A stretch of 64,000 bases of DNA, taken from Hyphomicrobiales bacterium. Its GTDB lineage: Bacteria; Pseudomonadota; Alphaproteobacteria; Rhizobiales; Beijerinckiaceae. Below, piece by piece: positions 33,781 to 43,033 of the stretch; position 1 is the stretch's first letter; each line of letters starts with the position of its first letter. The notes under the pieces were generated by a model. The model was not told where the DNA came from and did not search any database. It was given only the letters and a program-made list of their open reading frames with translations. The translations under genes and the position numbers were made by a program. The stretch is taken from contig SEEM01000003.1 in assembly GCA_004144595.1 (NCBI GenBank), positions 1 to 64,000 of the forward strand, read 5' to 3'.

Positions 33781-34338
33781 TCAACGGGCGACGAAGCGCA
33801 GCACGGCTTTCCAGCGGCTTTCGGCCTGGGCCAGCAATCCGGCCTCCCTCAGGAAGCGCTGACGGTTGTCGGCCGAGCGGAACAGGAACAACCGCGATCC
33901 GACCACTGCGAATTGTCTGGGATCGCTCTCGACGGCGACGCCATTGGCGACGCCAGTCGGGTCGAAGCCGCCGAAGGCCGGCGTGTAGATCTCAGGGGCG
34001 TCGCGGAAGGCTTCGAGATTGGCCTGCGAGGCGAAGCGCCAGACGAATCCATTCACGATCAGCTCGTATTCGGCGCGTCCTGCCAGGGGCTGCGCGCCGA
34101 GCCGATAGGAAACCGGGTCGAAGCCCTTGATCGCGAGGCCGGTGCTGAGGTCGCGCTGCATCACCTCGCCGAGCGAGGGCAGGTCAGGCAGGCCCGGCGG
34201 CAGCGTCGCAGAAAGCGCCGGCACGGCTGCATCCGTCGCGGCGGGCGGGGAGCTTGCCAGCGCGGCCTGTCCGAGCAGGGGAACCAGGACGAAGCTCGCG
34301 GCAAGCGAGGTCCAGCGCTGCCTTGTTGCGGCCTTCAT
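33781..34338 (-). CDS. Exported YHS domain protein
   Basis: This 185-aa protein has a signal peptide (about 1-28, ending QAALASS) and a YHS-type domain: LAIKGFDPVSYRLGAQPLAG, WRFASQANLEAFRDAPEIYTPAFGGF. The YHS fold often binds metals; here the cysteine usually found after the GG(Y/F) is missing. Several alphaproteobacterial relatives are periplasmic with unknown role. It ends 12 nt from cysQ, convergent. Confidence 0.8.
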   Translation of the reverse strand: MKAATRQRWTSLAASFVLVPLLGQAALASSPPAATDAAVPALSATLPPGLPDLPSLGEVMQRDLSTGLAIKGFDPVSYRLGAQPLAGRAEYELIVNGFVWRFASQANLEAFRDAPEIYTPAFGGFDPTGVANGVAVESDPRQFAVVGSRLFLFRSADNRQRFLREAGLLAQAESRWKAVLRFVAR

Positions 34339-34631
34339 CGCGTCAAATCCTCAGGTAAGCCCATCCCGGGCCGAACGGCTCTCCGGAATCTTCACGCCTT
34401 GGATAGATTTGCGGCGTATCAAATCCGTTACCGCATTGATTCGCATTCGCCGGATGTCACGCTTCGACGTCCGGTCGGGCGGCGGATGGCCCAGGATCGG
34501 CCCGCCCCCCGGCCCGTATCGCACCCATTCCGAGCCGGCTGCCGTGCAGCCGCTGCCGGTACCGAGCGGACGGACGACCGAACCGCCCCGGCGCTCTGCC
34601 TTGTCTGGCGCCCTGCCTGGAGATGTCGCTG

Positions 34632-35219
34632 ATGACCCAGACCCGCCGCAACCTGATCACGGGCGGACTCGCCGTGGCCGGCGCGAGCCTGAGCGGGGTG
34701 CCGCTGTCGGCTTTCGCCCAGAACTACCAGAACCAGCAATCTTTCAGCCAGAACGAGCTCGTCGGCTCCGGGCACAAGTTCTTCGGCAACGTCTCGCGCG
34801 GCCTTGCGCTGACCATCGAGGAGGCCGTGCGTCGCTGGGGCGAGCCGAACGGCTACGTGCTGGGCCAGGAAGCCTCCGGCGCCTTCGTCGGCGGCCTGCG
34901 CTATGGCGAGGGCCAGCTCTACACGCGCAATGTCGGCGACCGCCGCGTGTTCTGGCAGGGACCTTCGATCGGCTTCGATTTCGGCGGCGAAGGTGCCCGC
35001 ACGATGATGCTGGTCTACAATCTGCCGGTGGTCGACGCGCTCTATCAGCGCTTCGCCGGCATCGATGGCTCTGCCTATTTCATCGGCGGCTTCGGCTTCA
35101 CTGCGCTGACGGCGGACGGCATTATGGTAGTGCCGATCCGCACCGGCGTCGGCTGGCGCCTCGGCGTCAATCTCGGCTACCTCAAGTTCACGCAACAGGC
35201 GACCTGGAACCCGTTCTAG
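34632..35219 (+). CDS. eipA: DUF1134/EipA-like envelope integrity protein
   Basis: DUF1134 proteins are periplasmic; Brucella EipA is needed for envelope integrity and is part of the CtrA regulon. The 195-aa product has a twin-arginine-like leader (TRRNLITGGLAVAGASLSG...AFA) and the family core: KFFGNVSRGLALTIEEAVRRWGEPNGYVLGQE, GGLRYGEGQLYTRNVG, and IRTGVGWRLGVNLGYLKFT. I chose ATG 34632, with GGAG nine nt upstream; ATG 34623 lies directly on that GGAG. Monocistronic. Confidence 0.85.
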   Translation: MTQTRRNLITGGLAVAGASLSGVPLSAFAQNYQNQQSFSQNELVGSGHKFFGNVSRGLALTIEEAVRRWGEPNGYVLGQEASGAFVGGLRYGEGQLYTRNVGDRRVFWQGPSIGFDFGGEGARTMMLVYNLPVVDALYQRFAGIDGSAYFIGGFGFTALTADGIMVVPIRTGVGWRLGVNLGYLKFTQQATWNPF

Positions 35220-35366
35220 CCGCAGCCGCGCGATGACCGGAGAACCGTCCCCGCCACGATCGGGCGATGGTCGCTGGCCATGATGCGGCCGCCATGGCAG
35301 ATTCGACCTCGGCCAGAATGCCGGACTGCATATCGCATTCAGTTCAGCACTCCGGTCCTTTGACTT

Positions 35367-35411
35367 TGCATCGGCTTTTCCCGAAAACGGCATTCCACTG
35401 TTCGGGCCGAT
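35367..35411. repeat. 45-bp palindromic intergenic repeat, copy 1
   Basis: The element runs from GCATCGGCTTTTCCCG to TTCGGGCCGATG and has inverted ends (GCATCGG/CCGATG) with inner CCCGAA/TTCGGG. Near-identical copy 2 is at 36776-36818 and a diverged copy 3 at 59876-59920. Confidence 0.8.
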
Positions 35412-35436
35412 GATCTGGAGCCGGGAGGCCTGAGAC

Positions 35437-36687
35437 TTGATCGAAGCCGCCATGCTGTTTGCGCTCGGCTTCCTCTGTGCCGCCCTGCTGGGCCTGGCGG
35501 CGGTGCCGGCGCTGGCGCGGCGGGCCGACAGGCTGGCCCGCAAGCGGGCCGAGGCGGCATTCCCCTTGTCGCTTGCCGAGATCGCTGCCGATCGCGACCA
35601 TCTGCGCGCCGATCTGGCCCTGCGCATGCGTTCAGCCGAACAGGATGCCGAACGCGGCTTTGCCGCGAAAGCCGGTGCGATGCAGGAACTCGGACGGCGC
35701 GACATGACGATCGGCCGGCTCGAACGCGAGCTTGGCGAGCGCGACAGCCGCATCGGCGGGCTCGATGGCGACCTGGCGACGACCCGCGCCGAACTGACCG
35801 CCACGCAGGCGGCGCTTGTAGCTGAACGGGCCGGCCACGGCGAAACGACCGCTATGCTGGAGAAGCGGGTAGCCGATCTCGCCAGCCTCGAACGCAATCT
35901 GGAAGAGACCCGCGCGGCGCTCACCGGCACCGGCGCCGATCTGGCCGCGCGCAGCGGCGAATTGGACCGGGAGCGCGAAACCGTCGGGCGGGTCGAGACC
36001 CTGCTGGCGGAACGGGAGCGGGAACTCGCCGAGAGCCGCAGCCAGGCCGAGAAGCTGCGGGTCGCACAGGTCGAGGACGGAACCCGCATCCTGATGCTGC
36101 AAACCAAGAGTGACGAGCTTGCCGGCAAGCTGGCTGCAACTGAGGAACGCCTCGACCACAGCGAGGTGGCGCTTCGTGCGATGACCGGCGAGCGCGATGG
36201 CGAGCGGATGCGGGCCGATGCTCTCGACGCCCGCGCCGCACAGGCCGAGGCCGGTCTGGCCGCGGCCGATGCCCGCGCCAGCGCGGCGGACGTGGCGGCG
36301 CGGCAGCTCGAGACGCAGCTTCGGCAGGAGCAGGCCGACCATGCCGCGACCAAGGAGATGCGCGCAGCATTGGACCTCGCGCTGGCGGCCGCGAAGGATG
36401 GCCATGAGGCGGTGAAGCGGCGGAATCGGGAGGAGATCGCGACCTTGCAGGACGCTCAGAACGAACGCGAAAGCCAGATCGAGATGCTGCGGGCCGAACT
36501 CCAGACGCTGCAAGGCGCCCTGACCCAGGCGAGGGCCGACCGAACTCAGCTGATGGACGAGATATCGGCTTTGCGCCGGGGCGGACCTGGAGGCGCGGCA
36601 GCCAATGACGCGGCCCTGCGCCAGGAGATCGTCAAGCTGGCGGACCGGCTGATGAATGCCGCTCCGAAGCGCGAAGCGGCGGAGTAG
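35437..36687 (+). CDS. Membrane-anchored coiled-coil protein of unknown function
   Basis: The 416-aa product has one N-terminal membrane helix (MLFALGFLCAALLGLAAVPAL) followed by a very long charged, Ala/Glu/Arg-rich coiled coil (about 40-390) with no globular domain and a short tail. It resembles the heptad-rich, rhizobial 'hypothetical' proteins that sit next to division or envelope genes, but I cannot name a family. The TTG/ATG choice is uncertain; ATG 35437 fits the membrane helix. Copies of the same palindromic repeat lie 25 nt before the start and about 90 nt after the stop. Confidence 0.75.
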   Translation: MIEAAMLFALGFLCAALLGLAAVPALARRADRLARKRAEAAFPLSLAEIAADRDHLRADLALRMRSAEQDAERGFAAKAGAMQELGRRDMTIGRLERELGERDSRIGGLDGDLATTRAELTATQAALVAERAGHGETTAMLEKRVADLASLERNLEETRAALTGTGADLAARSGELDRERETVGRVETLLAERERELAESRSQAEKLRVAQVEDGTRILMLQTKSDELAGKLAATEERLDHSEVALRAMTGERDGERMRADALDARAAQAEAGLAAADARASAADVAARQLETQLRQEQADHAATKEMRAALDLALAAAKDGHEAVKRRNREEIATLQDAQNERESQIEMLRAELQTLQGALTQARADRTQLMDEISALRRGGPGGAAANDAALRQEIVKLADRLMNAAPKREAAE

Positions 36688-36775
36688 GCGCGGCCACCCG
36701 GCGGGGCTCTCCGGCTGCCGAATTCTTCGCCGACACCGGATTTCACTTTGCCATTCGATGCAGGGCTTTGATCTC

Positions 36776-36818
36776 GCATCGGCTTTCCCGAAACCGCATT
36801 CCACTTTTCGGGCCGATG
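36776..36818. repeat. 45-bp palindromic intergenic repeat, copy 2
   Basis: The element runs from GCATCGGCTTTCCCG to TTCGGGCCGATG, in the same orientation as copy 1 at 35367 with a few differences. Together they bracket the coiled-coil gene. Confidence 0.8.
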
Positions 36819-36871
36819 CTCTAGGAAGGCTGCGCTTCCCGGCATTCCGCGCCATCTGAATGGTTTGAAAC

Positions 36872-37810
36872 GTGACCGACAGCCGCTTCGATCTCCTGTG
36901 CCTCGGCGAACCGCTCGGCGAGTTCAACGCGACCCGCGCCGAGAGCGGCGCCTTCCAGTTCGGCCATGGCGGCGACACTTCGAACTGTGCGGTCGCTGCG
37001 GCGCGTCAGGGCATGTCCGTCGGCTATCTCGGCGCGCTCGGCGACGACAGCGCCGGTCATTCGATCCGTGGCCTGTGGCAGCGCGAGGGTGTCGACGACA
37101 GCCAGGTCGCGACCCATCCGAGCGCGCCGACCGGCCTCTATTTCGTCGATCATGGCCCGTCCGGCCATGTCTTCTCATATCTGCGTGCCAGCTCGGCCGC
37201 GAGCCTCTACGGTCCGCGCGACCTGCCGCGCGACCTGATCCGCTCCGCCCGCATCATCCAGGCTTCCGGCATCAGCCAGGCGATCTCGGCCAGCGCCTGC
37301 GACGCGGTGTTCGATGCATTCGATACCGCGCGCAAGGCCGGCGTGCTGACCGCCTACGATACGAACCTGCGCCTAAAGCTCTGGCCGCTGACCCGCGCCA
37401 AGGCGATCATCCACGCCGCCTGCGCCATGTCCGACATCATCCTGCCCGGCCTCGACGACGCGACGCAGCTCACGGGCTTGAACAACCCCGATGCCATCGC
37501 CGATTTCTATCTCGGGCTCGGCGCGCGGGTCGTGGCTCTGACGCTCGGCCATGAGGGCTCGCTGGTGGCGACGCCGGTACGCCGCGAGCGCTTCCGGCCG
37601 ATCAAGGTCGATGCGATCGACGCGACCGGCGCTGGCGATTGCTATGACGGCGCCTTCCTCGCCGAATACCTGCGCACGGGCGACGCCTTCGCGGCCGGCG
37701 CCTATGCCAATGTCGCGGCGGCCCTGTCGACGCTGGGCTATGGCGCGGTGGCGCCGCTGCCGCGCCGGGCCGATGTCGAGGCGCGCATCGCCGCGGAGGC
37801 GCGTTCCTGA
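36872..37810 (+). CDS. kdgK: PfkB-family sugar kinase, 2-dehydro-3-deoxygluconokinase-like
   Basis: The 312-aa protein is a PfkB/ribokinase fold kinase: CLGEPLGEFN at the start, FGHGGDTSNCAVAAARQG (substrate loop), YDTNLRLKLWP, and the catalytic DATGAGDCYDGAF near 253. The LGEPLGEFN and YDTNLRLKLW segments fit KDG kinase, which phosphorylates 2-keto-3-deoxygluconate. Its stop overlaps the start of the HAD hydrolase gene (TGATG). Substrate is inferred from family. Confidence 0.8.
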   Translation: MTDSRFDLLCLGEPLGEFNATRAESGAFQFGHGGDTSNCAVAAARQGMSVGYLGALGDDSAGHSIRGLWQREGVDDSQVATHPSAPTGLYFVDHGPSGHVFSYLRASSAASLYGPRDLPRDLIRSARIIQASGISQAISASACDAVFDAFDTARKAGVLTAYDTNLRLKLWPLTRAKAIIHAACAMSDIILPGLDDATQLTGLNNPDAIADFYLGLGARVVALTLGHEGSLVATPVRRERFRPIKVDAIDATGAGDCYDGAFLAEYLRTGDAFAAGAYANVAAALSTLGYGAVAPLPRRADVEARIAAEARS

Positions 37811-38670
37811 TGAGCGTTCCGGTTCTGAAGCGGGCAGGCGATCTTCTCGCCCGCTACGATGTATTGATCAGCGATGTCTGGGGCGTCGTGCATGACGGGC
37901 TCTGGGCTCTGGAGCCGGCCTGCGAAGCCTTGATGGCCTATCGCGAGCGGGGCGGCACGGTGGTGCTGCTGTCGAATGCGCCGGGGCCGTCGAAGCAGGT
38001 TGCGGGATTGCTCGACGCCAAGCGCGTGCCGCGCGAGGCCTGGGACCGGCTCGTCACCTCGGGCGACGTCACGCGCGCGCTGATCGCGCAGAGCCATCAC
38101 AAGCGCGCCTATCATATCGGCTGGCAGAGCGACCGGGCCGTGTTCGAGGGGCTGGATGTCGCGCTCGTCGATGAGGACAAGGCCGATCTCGTCGTCGCGA
38201 CGGAGCTCAACGATTACCGCACCGAGACGCCGGAGCAGTACCGGCCATTGCTGGAGCGCTTCGCGCGGCGCGGCCTGCCCTTCATCTGCGGCAATCCCGA
38301 TCTCGTCGTGCATGTCGGCGAGGATCTGCTGCCCTGCGCCGGTGCGCTCGCGGCGATCTACGAGGAGCTCGGCGGCTCGGTCGCCTGGGCGGGCAAGCCT
38401 TATCGTCCGGCCTATGACCTCGCGCTAGCGGCGGCGGCCGATGCCCGTGGCGGCCGGTCGGTCGATCCCGGTAAGGTACTGGTGATCGGCGACGCGGTTC
38501 GTACCGACCTGGCCGGCGCGCGCCTGATGGGCTTCGACAGCCTGTTCATCGCTGGCGGCATCCACCGCGACGAGACGATGCGCGGCGGGGAGGTCGATCC
38601 GGCGGGGCTCGACAGAGTGGTGGCCGGATTGCCGGTCCAGCCGATCGCGGCGATGGGCGCGCTGGCCTGA
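37810..38670 (+). CDS. HAD-superfamily class IIA hydrolase (TIGR01459 type)
   Basis: This 286-aa protein has HAD motif I as LISDVWGVVHDG, motif II in VVLLSNAPGP, the class IIA cap, and motif III/IV as VLVIGDAVRTDLAGARLMGFDSLFIAGG, typical of the TIGR01459 branch related to NagD. It is coupled to the sugar kinase by a 1-nt overlap, so a sugar phosphate substrate is plausible but unproven. Confidence 0.85.
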   Translation: MSVPVLKRAGDLLARYDVLISDVWGVVHDGLWALEPACEALMAYRERGGTVVLLSNAPGPSKQVAGLLDAKRVPREAWDRLVTSGDVTRALIAQSHHKRAYHIGWQSDRAVFEGLDVALVDEDKADLVVATELNDYRTETPEQYRPLLERFARRGLPFICGNPDLVVHVGEDLLPCAGALAAIYEELGGSVAWAGKPYRPAYDLALAAAADARGGRSVDPGKVLVIGDAVRTDLAGARLMGFDSLFIAGGIHRDETMRGGEVDPAGLDRVVAGLPVQPIAAMGALA

Positions 38671-38689
38671 CAGGCAACAACGCGGTCCG

Positions 38690-41053
38690 CTATCCGGGCT
38701 GCATTGCCGGAGGCGTGCGCAGATGCGCGGCGATGTCGTGCCAGAGTCCTTGCAGCGGGCGGAAGACGAAGCGCACCGTCGACTTGCCGGGCGGCACGAC
38801 GACGGCGCGGAACAGGACATTGGCGCGCAGCAATTCGGCCGGCTGTCCGTCGACCTCGACCTGCCACCAATGATGCCAGACGTCGTTGAGCACGAGATAG
38901 CCACCGCGCGCCGTCTCTGACGCGAGCGTCACGGTCGTGGTGCCGTAGTCGAGGATCGCGACGCTGTCGGGTCCGAGCGGGCCGGTGGGCAAGGGCGGGG
39001 GATCGCGGTCGAGCACCACGGTGCGACGCGGGTCGAAACCCTGGGGCCACTCGCCGGTTTGCAGGATCGCGTCGAAATCCGCCTTCCGCGCATCTGTGAC
39101 CAGCAAAATGCGGGGCAAGGCGCGTGGGTTTTCGTAGACGAAAGCATCCTTGGTGCGGGCGATCTGTCGGAGGTCGCCGGGTTTCAGGCGCTTGTCGATC
39201 TGCTCGACCGGCACGCCTGTCGCGATGAAACGCAGCCCCAGCATGTCGGCGAGCAGCGAGCGGTATCCCGGCATCAGCGCCGAGAAGGTGCGCTGGTCGG
39301 GCAGGGCGACATGGTCTCCGGCGCCGGTCGCCTTGCTGTAAAGGCCGAGGCGCAGCGGATTGTAGCCCAGCGTATTGTCGAGATCGTGCACGAGGCTGGC
39401 ATTTGGCCAATGGAAGTCGATTCCGGCGAGTTCGATCCGGTCACGCCGGTCCGGGGCGGCGGTGCGAGCGGTCTCGCGCTTCAGCAGGGCTATGGTGTCG
39501 TTGCTGCTGTCCTTGCGCAGGACGTCATAGGTCTTGGCGGGCAGGGCGGTGGATTCGCTTGGGCCGTTATTGACCGCGAGATCGATGGTCAGCGTCGCTG
39601 CCAGGACCATGGTTGCGGCGATGACCGAGTTCCGTTTGGCGAGCCCGTGCGCGGCGACGAGGCCGCCGAGCGAAAGCACGGCGCATAAAGCGGCGACGAC
39701 GAGCGGCATGGTCGCGACCGTGATGCGGCCCACCGTCCAGGCCAGCCACAGTGCGAGAGCGAGAGCTCCCGTGAAAATCAGGGCTTCGAGGACGATCTGC
39801 CAAGGGCGTGCCTTGGGGGCGCTGCCGGTCATGACGAGATGGGTCAGGTAGCCGCCGAGCAGGGCAAGTAGCGCACCGAGGATGAAGAGCGCATCGGCCG
39901 GGCGTCTGTAGAAGCTGATGCCGGGCAATTCGAACAGCAGGCGAAAGGCCGGCGTGTAGCGGCCGAGCGCGAAGAGCAGGACGATGATCGCCGCGACGGT
40001 CAGCGGCACGATCTCGCGTCGCCAGAGCGCGCCACGCACGAGGCCGACCGTCAGGATCAGCGCCATCGGCAGCAGGCCGAGATAGAGCTGGCTCATGTTG
40101 CGGGCGAGGAAGAGGCTGAGCGGGCCGAAGCGCGCTTCCCAGGCCGGGCTCGGCGCGCCCCAAAAATCGGCGAGCGGGCCGGCGGCGCCATAGAGATTGG
40201 CGAATATTCCGGTCAGGAGTGCCGCCGGGTGCAGCGAGCCCTTGCCGGCCTCGACGAAATCGATGACGGGGCGGTTCGATTCCTGCGCGATGAAGGCGGT
40301 CAGCAAGATGGGGATGGTCGCGACCAGAATGGCGCCGAGCGTGCCGGCGATGAGCGCTGGCAGGCTGGCCCGGCAAGCGCGCCACGGGCTCTTCGCCATC
40401 AGGATCGCCGTGATGGTCAGGCCGGCGAGCACATAGACGCCCAGTAGTGCGACCTGGTCTCGCCCCAGCACCATGAAGCCGGAAACGATGCCGGCAGCGA
40501 AACCATATGCGATCGAGCCGCGCTCCAGCGCCCGCGAGAGCAGAGCGAGCGTGATCGCGAAATAGCCGAGGCTCAGCACCTGTCCGACATGCTGGATGCG
40601 CCAGGCGGCAGCGGCACCGAAGGCGAAGGACAAAGCCGCGACGGCGGCGCCAGCCGGGTGCCAGCCGCGATCGCGGAACATCACCACGATCGACAGGGCA
40701 CCGAGCAGCAAGGTGCCGAGCAGGGCGCCGTCGCTCCAGCGAAAATCCGGTGCCGGGTTCAGCGCAGCGATCAGGGCGAAGGAGGGCGAGAAGATCAGGG
40801 ATTGCGGATCGGCGACCTGCGGCGAGCCGGAGAAGACGTAAGGGGTCCAGAAGGGCGAGAGACCCTTGTGCCAGGCATCCGCGAGGAACTGGAGCTGGGG
40901 GTGGAAATGCGCCTTGGCATCCCAGGGAATGGTGAGCGTGCCCGAAAGCCAGGGCCAGGACAGCGCGAGCCAGGCGATTAACACGATCGCGCAGACGCTG
41001 GCCAGCGGCCAGCGTGCGGGATTGTCGGGCGAAAGGTTGTCGGGCTCCGGCAT
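38690..41053 (-). CDS. Large polytopic membrane protein, YfhO/GT-C-like
   Basis: The 787-aa product has about 12-14 membrane helices in its first 500 residues and a soluble C-terminal part. LSWPWLSGTLTIPWDAKAHF with the long first loop containing an acidic residue, PYVFSGSPQVADPQSLIFSP and PGISFYRRPADALFILG match YfhO-like and GT-C glycosyltransferase membrane proteins, which use polyprenyl-linked sugars. The C-terminus (VVPPGKSTVRFVFRPLQG) is the usual YfhO ending. Target glycan unknown. It converges on the HAD gene. Confidence 0.75.
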   Translation of the reverse strand: MPEPDNLSPDNPARWPLASVCAIVLIAWLALSWPWLSGTLTIPWDAKAHFHPQLQFLADAWHKGLSPFWTPYVFSGSPQVADPQSLIFSPSFALIAALNPAPDFRWSDGALLGTLLLGALSIVVMFRDRGWHPAGAAVAALSFAFGAAAAWRIQHVGQVLSLGYFAITLALLSRALERGSIAYGFAAGIVSGFMVLGRDQVALLGVYVLAGLTITAILMAKSPWRACRASLPALIAGTLGAILVATIPILLTAFIAQESNRPVIDFVEAGKGSLHPAALLTGIFANLYGAAGPLADFWGAPSPAWEARFGPLSLFLARNMSQLYLGLLPMALILTVGLVRGALWRREIVPLTVAAIIVLLFALGRYTPAFRLLFELPGISFYRRPADALFILGALLALLGGYLTHLVMTGSAPKARPWQIVLEALIFTGALALALWLAWTVGRITVATMPLVVAALCAVLSLGGLVAAHGLAKRNSVIAATMVLAATLTIDLAVNNGPSESTALPAKTYDVLRKDSSNDTIALLKRETARTAAPDRRDRIELAGIDFHWPNASLVHDLDNTLGYNPLRLGLYSKATGAGDHVALPDQRTFSALMPGYRSLLADMLGLRFIATGVPVEQIDKRLKPGDLRQIARTKDAFVYENPRALPRILLVTDARKADFDAILQTGEWPQGFDPRRTVVLDRDPPPLPTGPLGPDSVAILDYGTTTVTLASETARGGYLVLNDVWHHWWQVEVDGQPAELLRANVLFRAVVVPPGKSTVRFVFRPLQGLWHDIAAHLRTPPAMQPG

Positions 41054-41084
41054 CAGCCTGGCCTGATCGCAAACGGGGCCGCGG

Positions 41085-42212
41085 TCAATCCGTCGGGGCG
41101 GCGCGCGCCATCAACGCGTCCATGTCGATGAGATGGCCGGCGCGGTCGCGCTTGGAGGCGAGATAGCGAACGTTATGCGCGTTGGGGCGCCCAAGCACAC
41201 GCTGGGTCGCGGCAACCTCGAGCCCGGCGGCCTGTATTGCGCCGATCTTCTGCGGGTTGTTGGTCAGCGCCACGACACTGGAAATGCCGAGCTGCTTCAG
41301 CATCGTCGCCGCGAAGTCGAAATGGCGCTGGTCGAGATCGAACCCGAGCACCTCGTCGGCGTCATAGGTATCCCAGCCCTGGCTCTGCAATTTATAGGCG
41401 CGCATCTTGTTCGAGATGCCGTTGCCGCGGCCTTCCTGGTCGAGATAGAGCAGGACGCCGCCGGCGTTCTCGGCCATCCACTGCACGGTCTCGCGCAACT
41501 GGTCGCCGCAATCGCATTTGAGCGAGCCGAACAGATCGCCGGTGAGGCATGCCGAGTGCAGGCGCACCGGGACAGCGGTCGAAAGATCAGGCTTGCCGAC
41601 GATGATCGCGACCTGGTCGCGCAGGCCCTCGCCGCCGCGGAAGACGACAAATTCGGTATCGGGAGCGCCTTCGAGCGGCACCGGCGCGCGGCCGACGATC
41701 TTCAGCGTGGCAGCCTGCTCGGCGCGGTACCCGTCGACGGCGGCGATCTCGACCTCGATCAGCGGCTCGTTGGCGATGGCCTCGGCCGTGACGGGCACGA
41801 GGATCGCGGCCGGTAGCACGAGCGACAGGCGGGCCAGTTCCAGCGCGGCCTCGTCGAGGGCTGAGGCCGGGGCGACCGGCGCATCCATGCGGCCGTCGAT
41901 CTTCAGCGCGAGCGTCTCGATGCGGCCGTTGTCCATGCTGGGCAAGGCGAAGATGCCGGTCTCCAGGCGCCCCTTGGCGCCGAGGCGGCGCAAGCGCGCG
42001 GCGCTCAGCACGAGATGGCCCCGGCCCTGCGCCAGGGTGTCGAAGCGGCGAACCAGTTCATTGTCGGCGAGTTCGGCCGACAGGGCCAGCGCCAACCGGG
42101 CGCCTTCGCGAAGCAGCACGGGGCGGCCGGCGCGAAACTCGGCGATCGCCCGTTCGACCTTCACGAAATCCGTCTGGAGGGATGGGCCGAAGAGCGTACG
42201 CGACTCAGGCAT
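41085..42212 (-). CDS. ribA: RibA-type GTP cyclohydrolase II with degenerate RibB-like N-terminus
   Basis: GTP cyclohydrolase II opens GTP to the diaminopyrimidine precursor of riboflavin. The C-terminal half (about 190-375) keeps the zinc cysteines CLTGDLFGSLKCDCG, the QEGRGNGISNKMRAYKLQ segment with the catalytic tyrosine, and an arginine in LDQRHF, then LTNNPQKIGAIQAAG. The N-terminal half (AEFRAGRPVLLREGARLAL) follows the RibB (DHBP synthase) outline, but the acidic DDExRExE metal site is gone. It lies two genes from the PTPS-like operon. It may serve riboflavin or another GTP-derived path. Confidence 0.85.
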   Translation of the reverse strand: MPESRTLFGPSLQTDFVKVERAIAEFRAGRPVLLREGARLALALSAELADNELVRRFDTLAQGRGHLVLSAARLRRLGAKGRLETGIFALPSMDNGRIETLALKIDGRMDAPVAPASALDEAALELARLSLVLPAAILVPVTAEAIANEPLIEVEIAAVDGYRAEQAATLKIVGRAPVPLEGAPDTEFVVFRGGEGLRDQVAIIVGKPDLSTAVPVRLHSACLTGDLFGSLKCDCGDQLRETVQWMAENAGGVLLYLDQEGRGNGISNKMRAYKLQSQGWDTYDADEVLGFDLDQRHFDFAATMLKQLGISSVVALTNNPQKIGAIQAAGLEVAATQRVLGRPNAHNVRYLASKRDRAGHLIDMDALMARAAPTD

Positions 42213-42466
42213 GAAAAGTCCGTCAGATTGGGCCGGCTACCGGCCGAGGAGCATCCAGGGCGCCATCGGGTATCGATATAGGACCTTGCCGAGCGCTCTG
42301 CCAGCAACGTGGCCGGACTAGCGCTGGTTCCACGATCAAAACCACGTCAGTTGACATCTGTCGGCAGGCGAAAGCGGAAACGTCCGACATGGTGCGTCGT
42401 GCTATGGGCGCAGGCGCTTGAACGTGGGATGAATATCGTTCCGGAAGGAGGTCAGGAGGCTTACCG

Positions 42467-43030
42467 ATGCAAGGCGAGACGCCGGCAACACGCACCTACA
42501 GCCCGATCGCCCGCGCGCTGCACTGGGTCACTGTCGCGGCGGTCTTCGCGATGATCCCGGTCGGGCTCACCATGACCTATCGCGGCAATGTGCTGAACAT
42601 CTGGGATGGGCTGACGAACGGTCTCTACAGCGTGCACAAGCTCACCGGCTTTCTGCTGCTGTGGCTGATAGCCGGCAGGCTGGCCTATCGCCTGCTGCAT
42701 GGCGCGCCGCCCGACGAGCCGACGCTGGCCTGGTGGCAGAAGGCCGCCTCGCATCTGGTGCATTGGTTGCTGTACGGCCTGCTGCTGATGGTGCCGCTGC
42801 TCGGCTGGATCGGGGTCTCGCTGTTTCCGGCGCTGACGATCTTCGGCTTGTTCGACCTGCCGGCATTGGCGAAGCCCGATGAGGAGGCGGCCAAGCGCGT
42901 GCTCGATATCCACGGCAAGCTCGCGCTCGCGACCGGGGCGCTTGCGCTCCTGCATATCGGCGCAGCGCTGCATCATCACCTGATCCTCAAGGACGGCGTG
43001 ATGCGGCGGATGCTGCCTTGGTTGAGATAG
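42467..43030 (+). CDS. Cytochrome b561-type membrane protein
   Basis: This 187-aa protein has four membrane helices and heme-ligand histidines in the pattern of bacterial cytochrome b561: ARALHWVTVAAVFAMIPVGL (first His), SVHKLTGFLLLWLIAGRL (second), HLVHWLLYGLLLMVPLLGW (third), and DIHGKLALATGALALLHIGAALHHHL (fourth). These usually oxidise ubiquinol or reduce a periplasmic acceptor. It is divergent from ribA and ends 3 nt from the methyltransferase gene. Confidence 0.9.
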   Translation: MQGETPATRTYSPIARALHWVTVAAVFAMIPVGLTMTYRGNVLNIWDGLTNGLYSVHKLTGFLLLWLIAGRLAYRLLHGAPPDEPTLAWWQKAASHLVHWLLYGLLLMVPLLGWIGVSLFPALTIFGLFDLPALAKPDEEAAKRVLDIHGKLALATGALALLHIGAALHHHLILKDGVMRRMLPWLR

Positions 43031-43033
43031 AGC

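Noticed and set aside
34339-34631. Search for a CtrA box upstream of the EipA-like gene
   Set aside because: Brucella eipA is in the CtrA regulon, but I see no TTAA-N7-TTAA-like element here.
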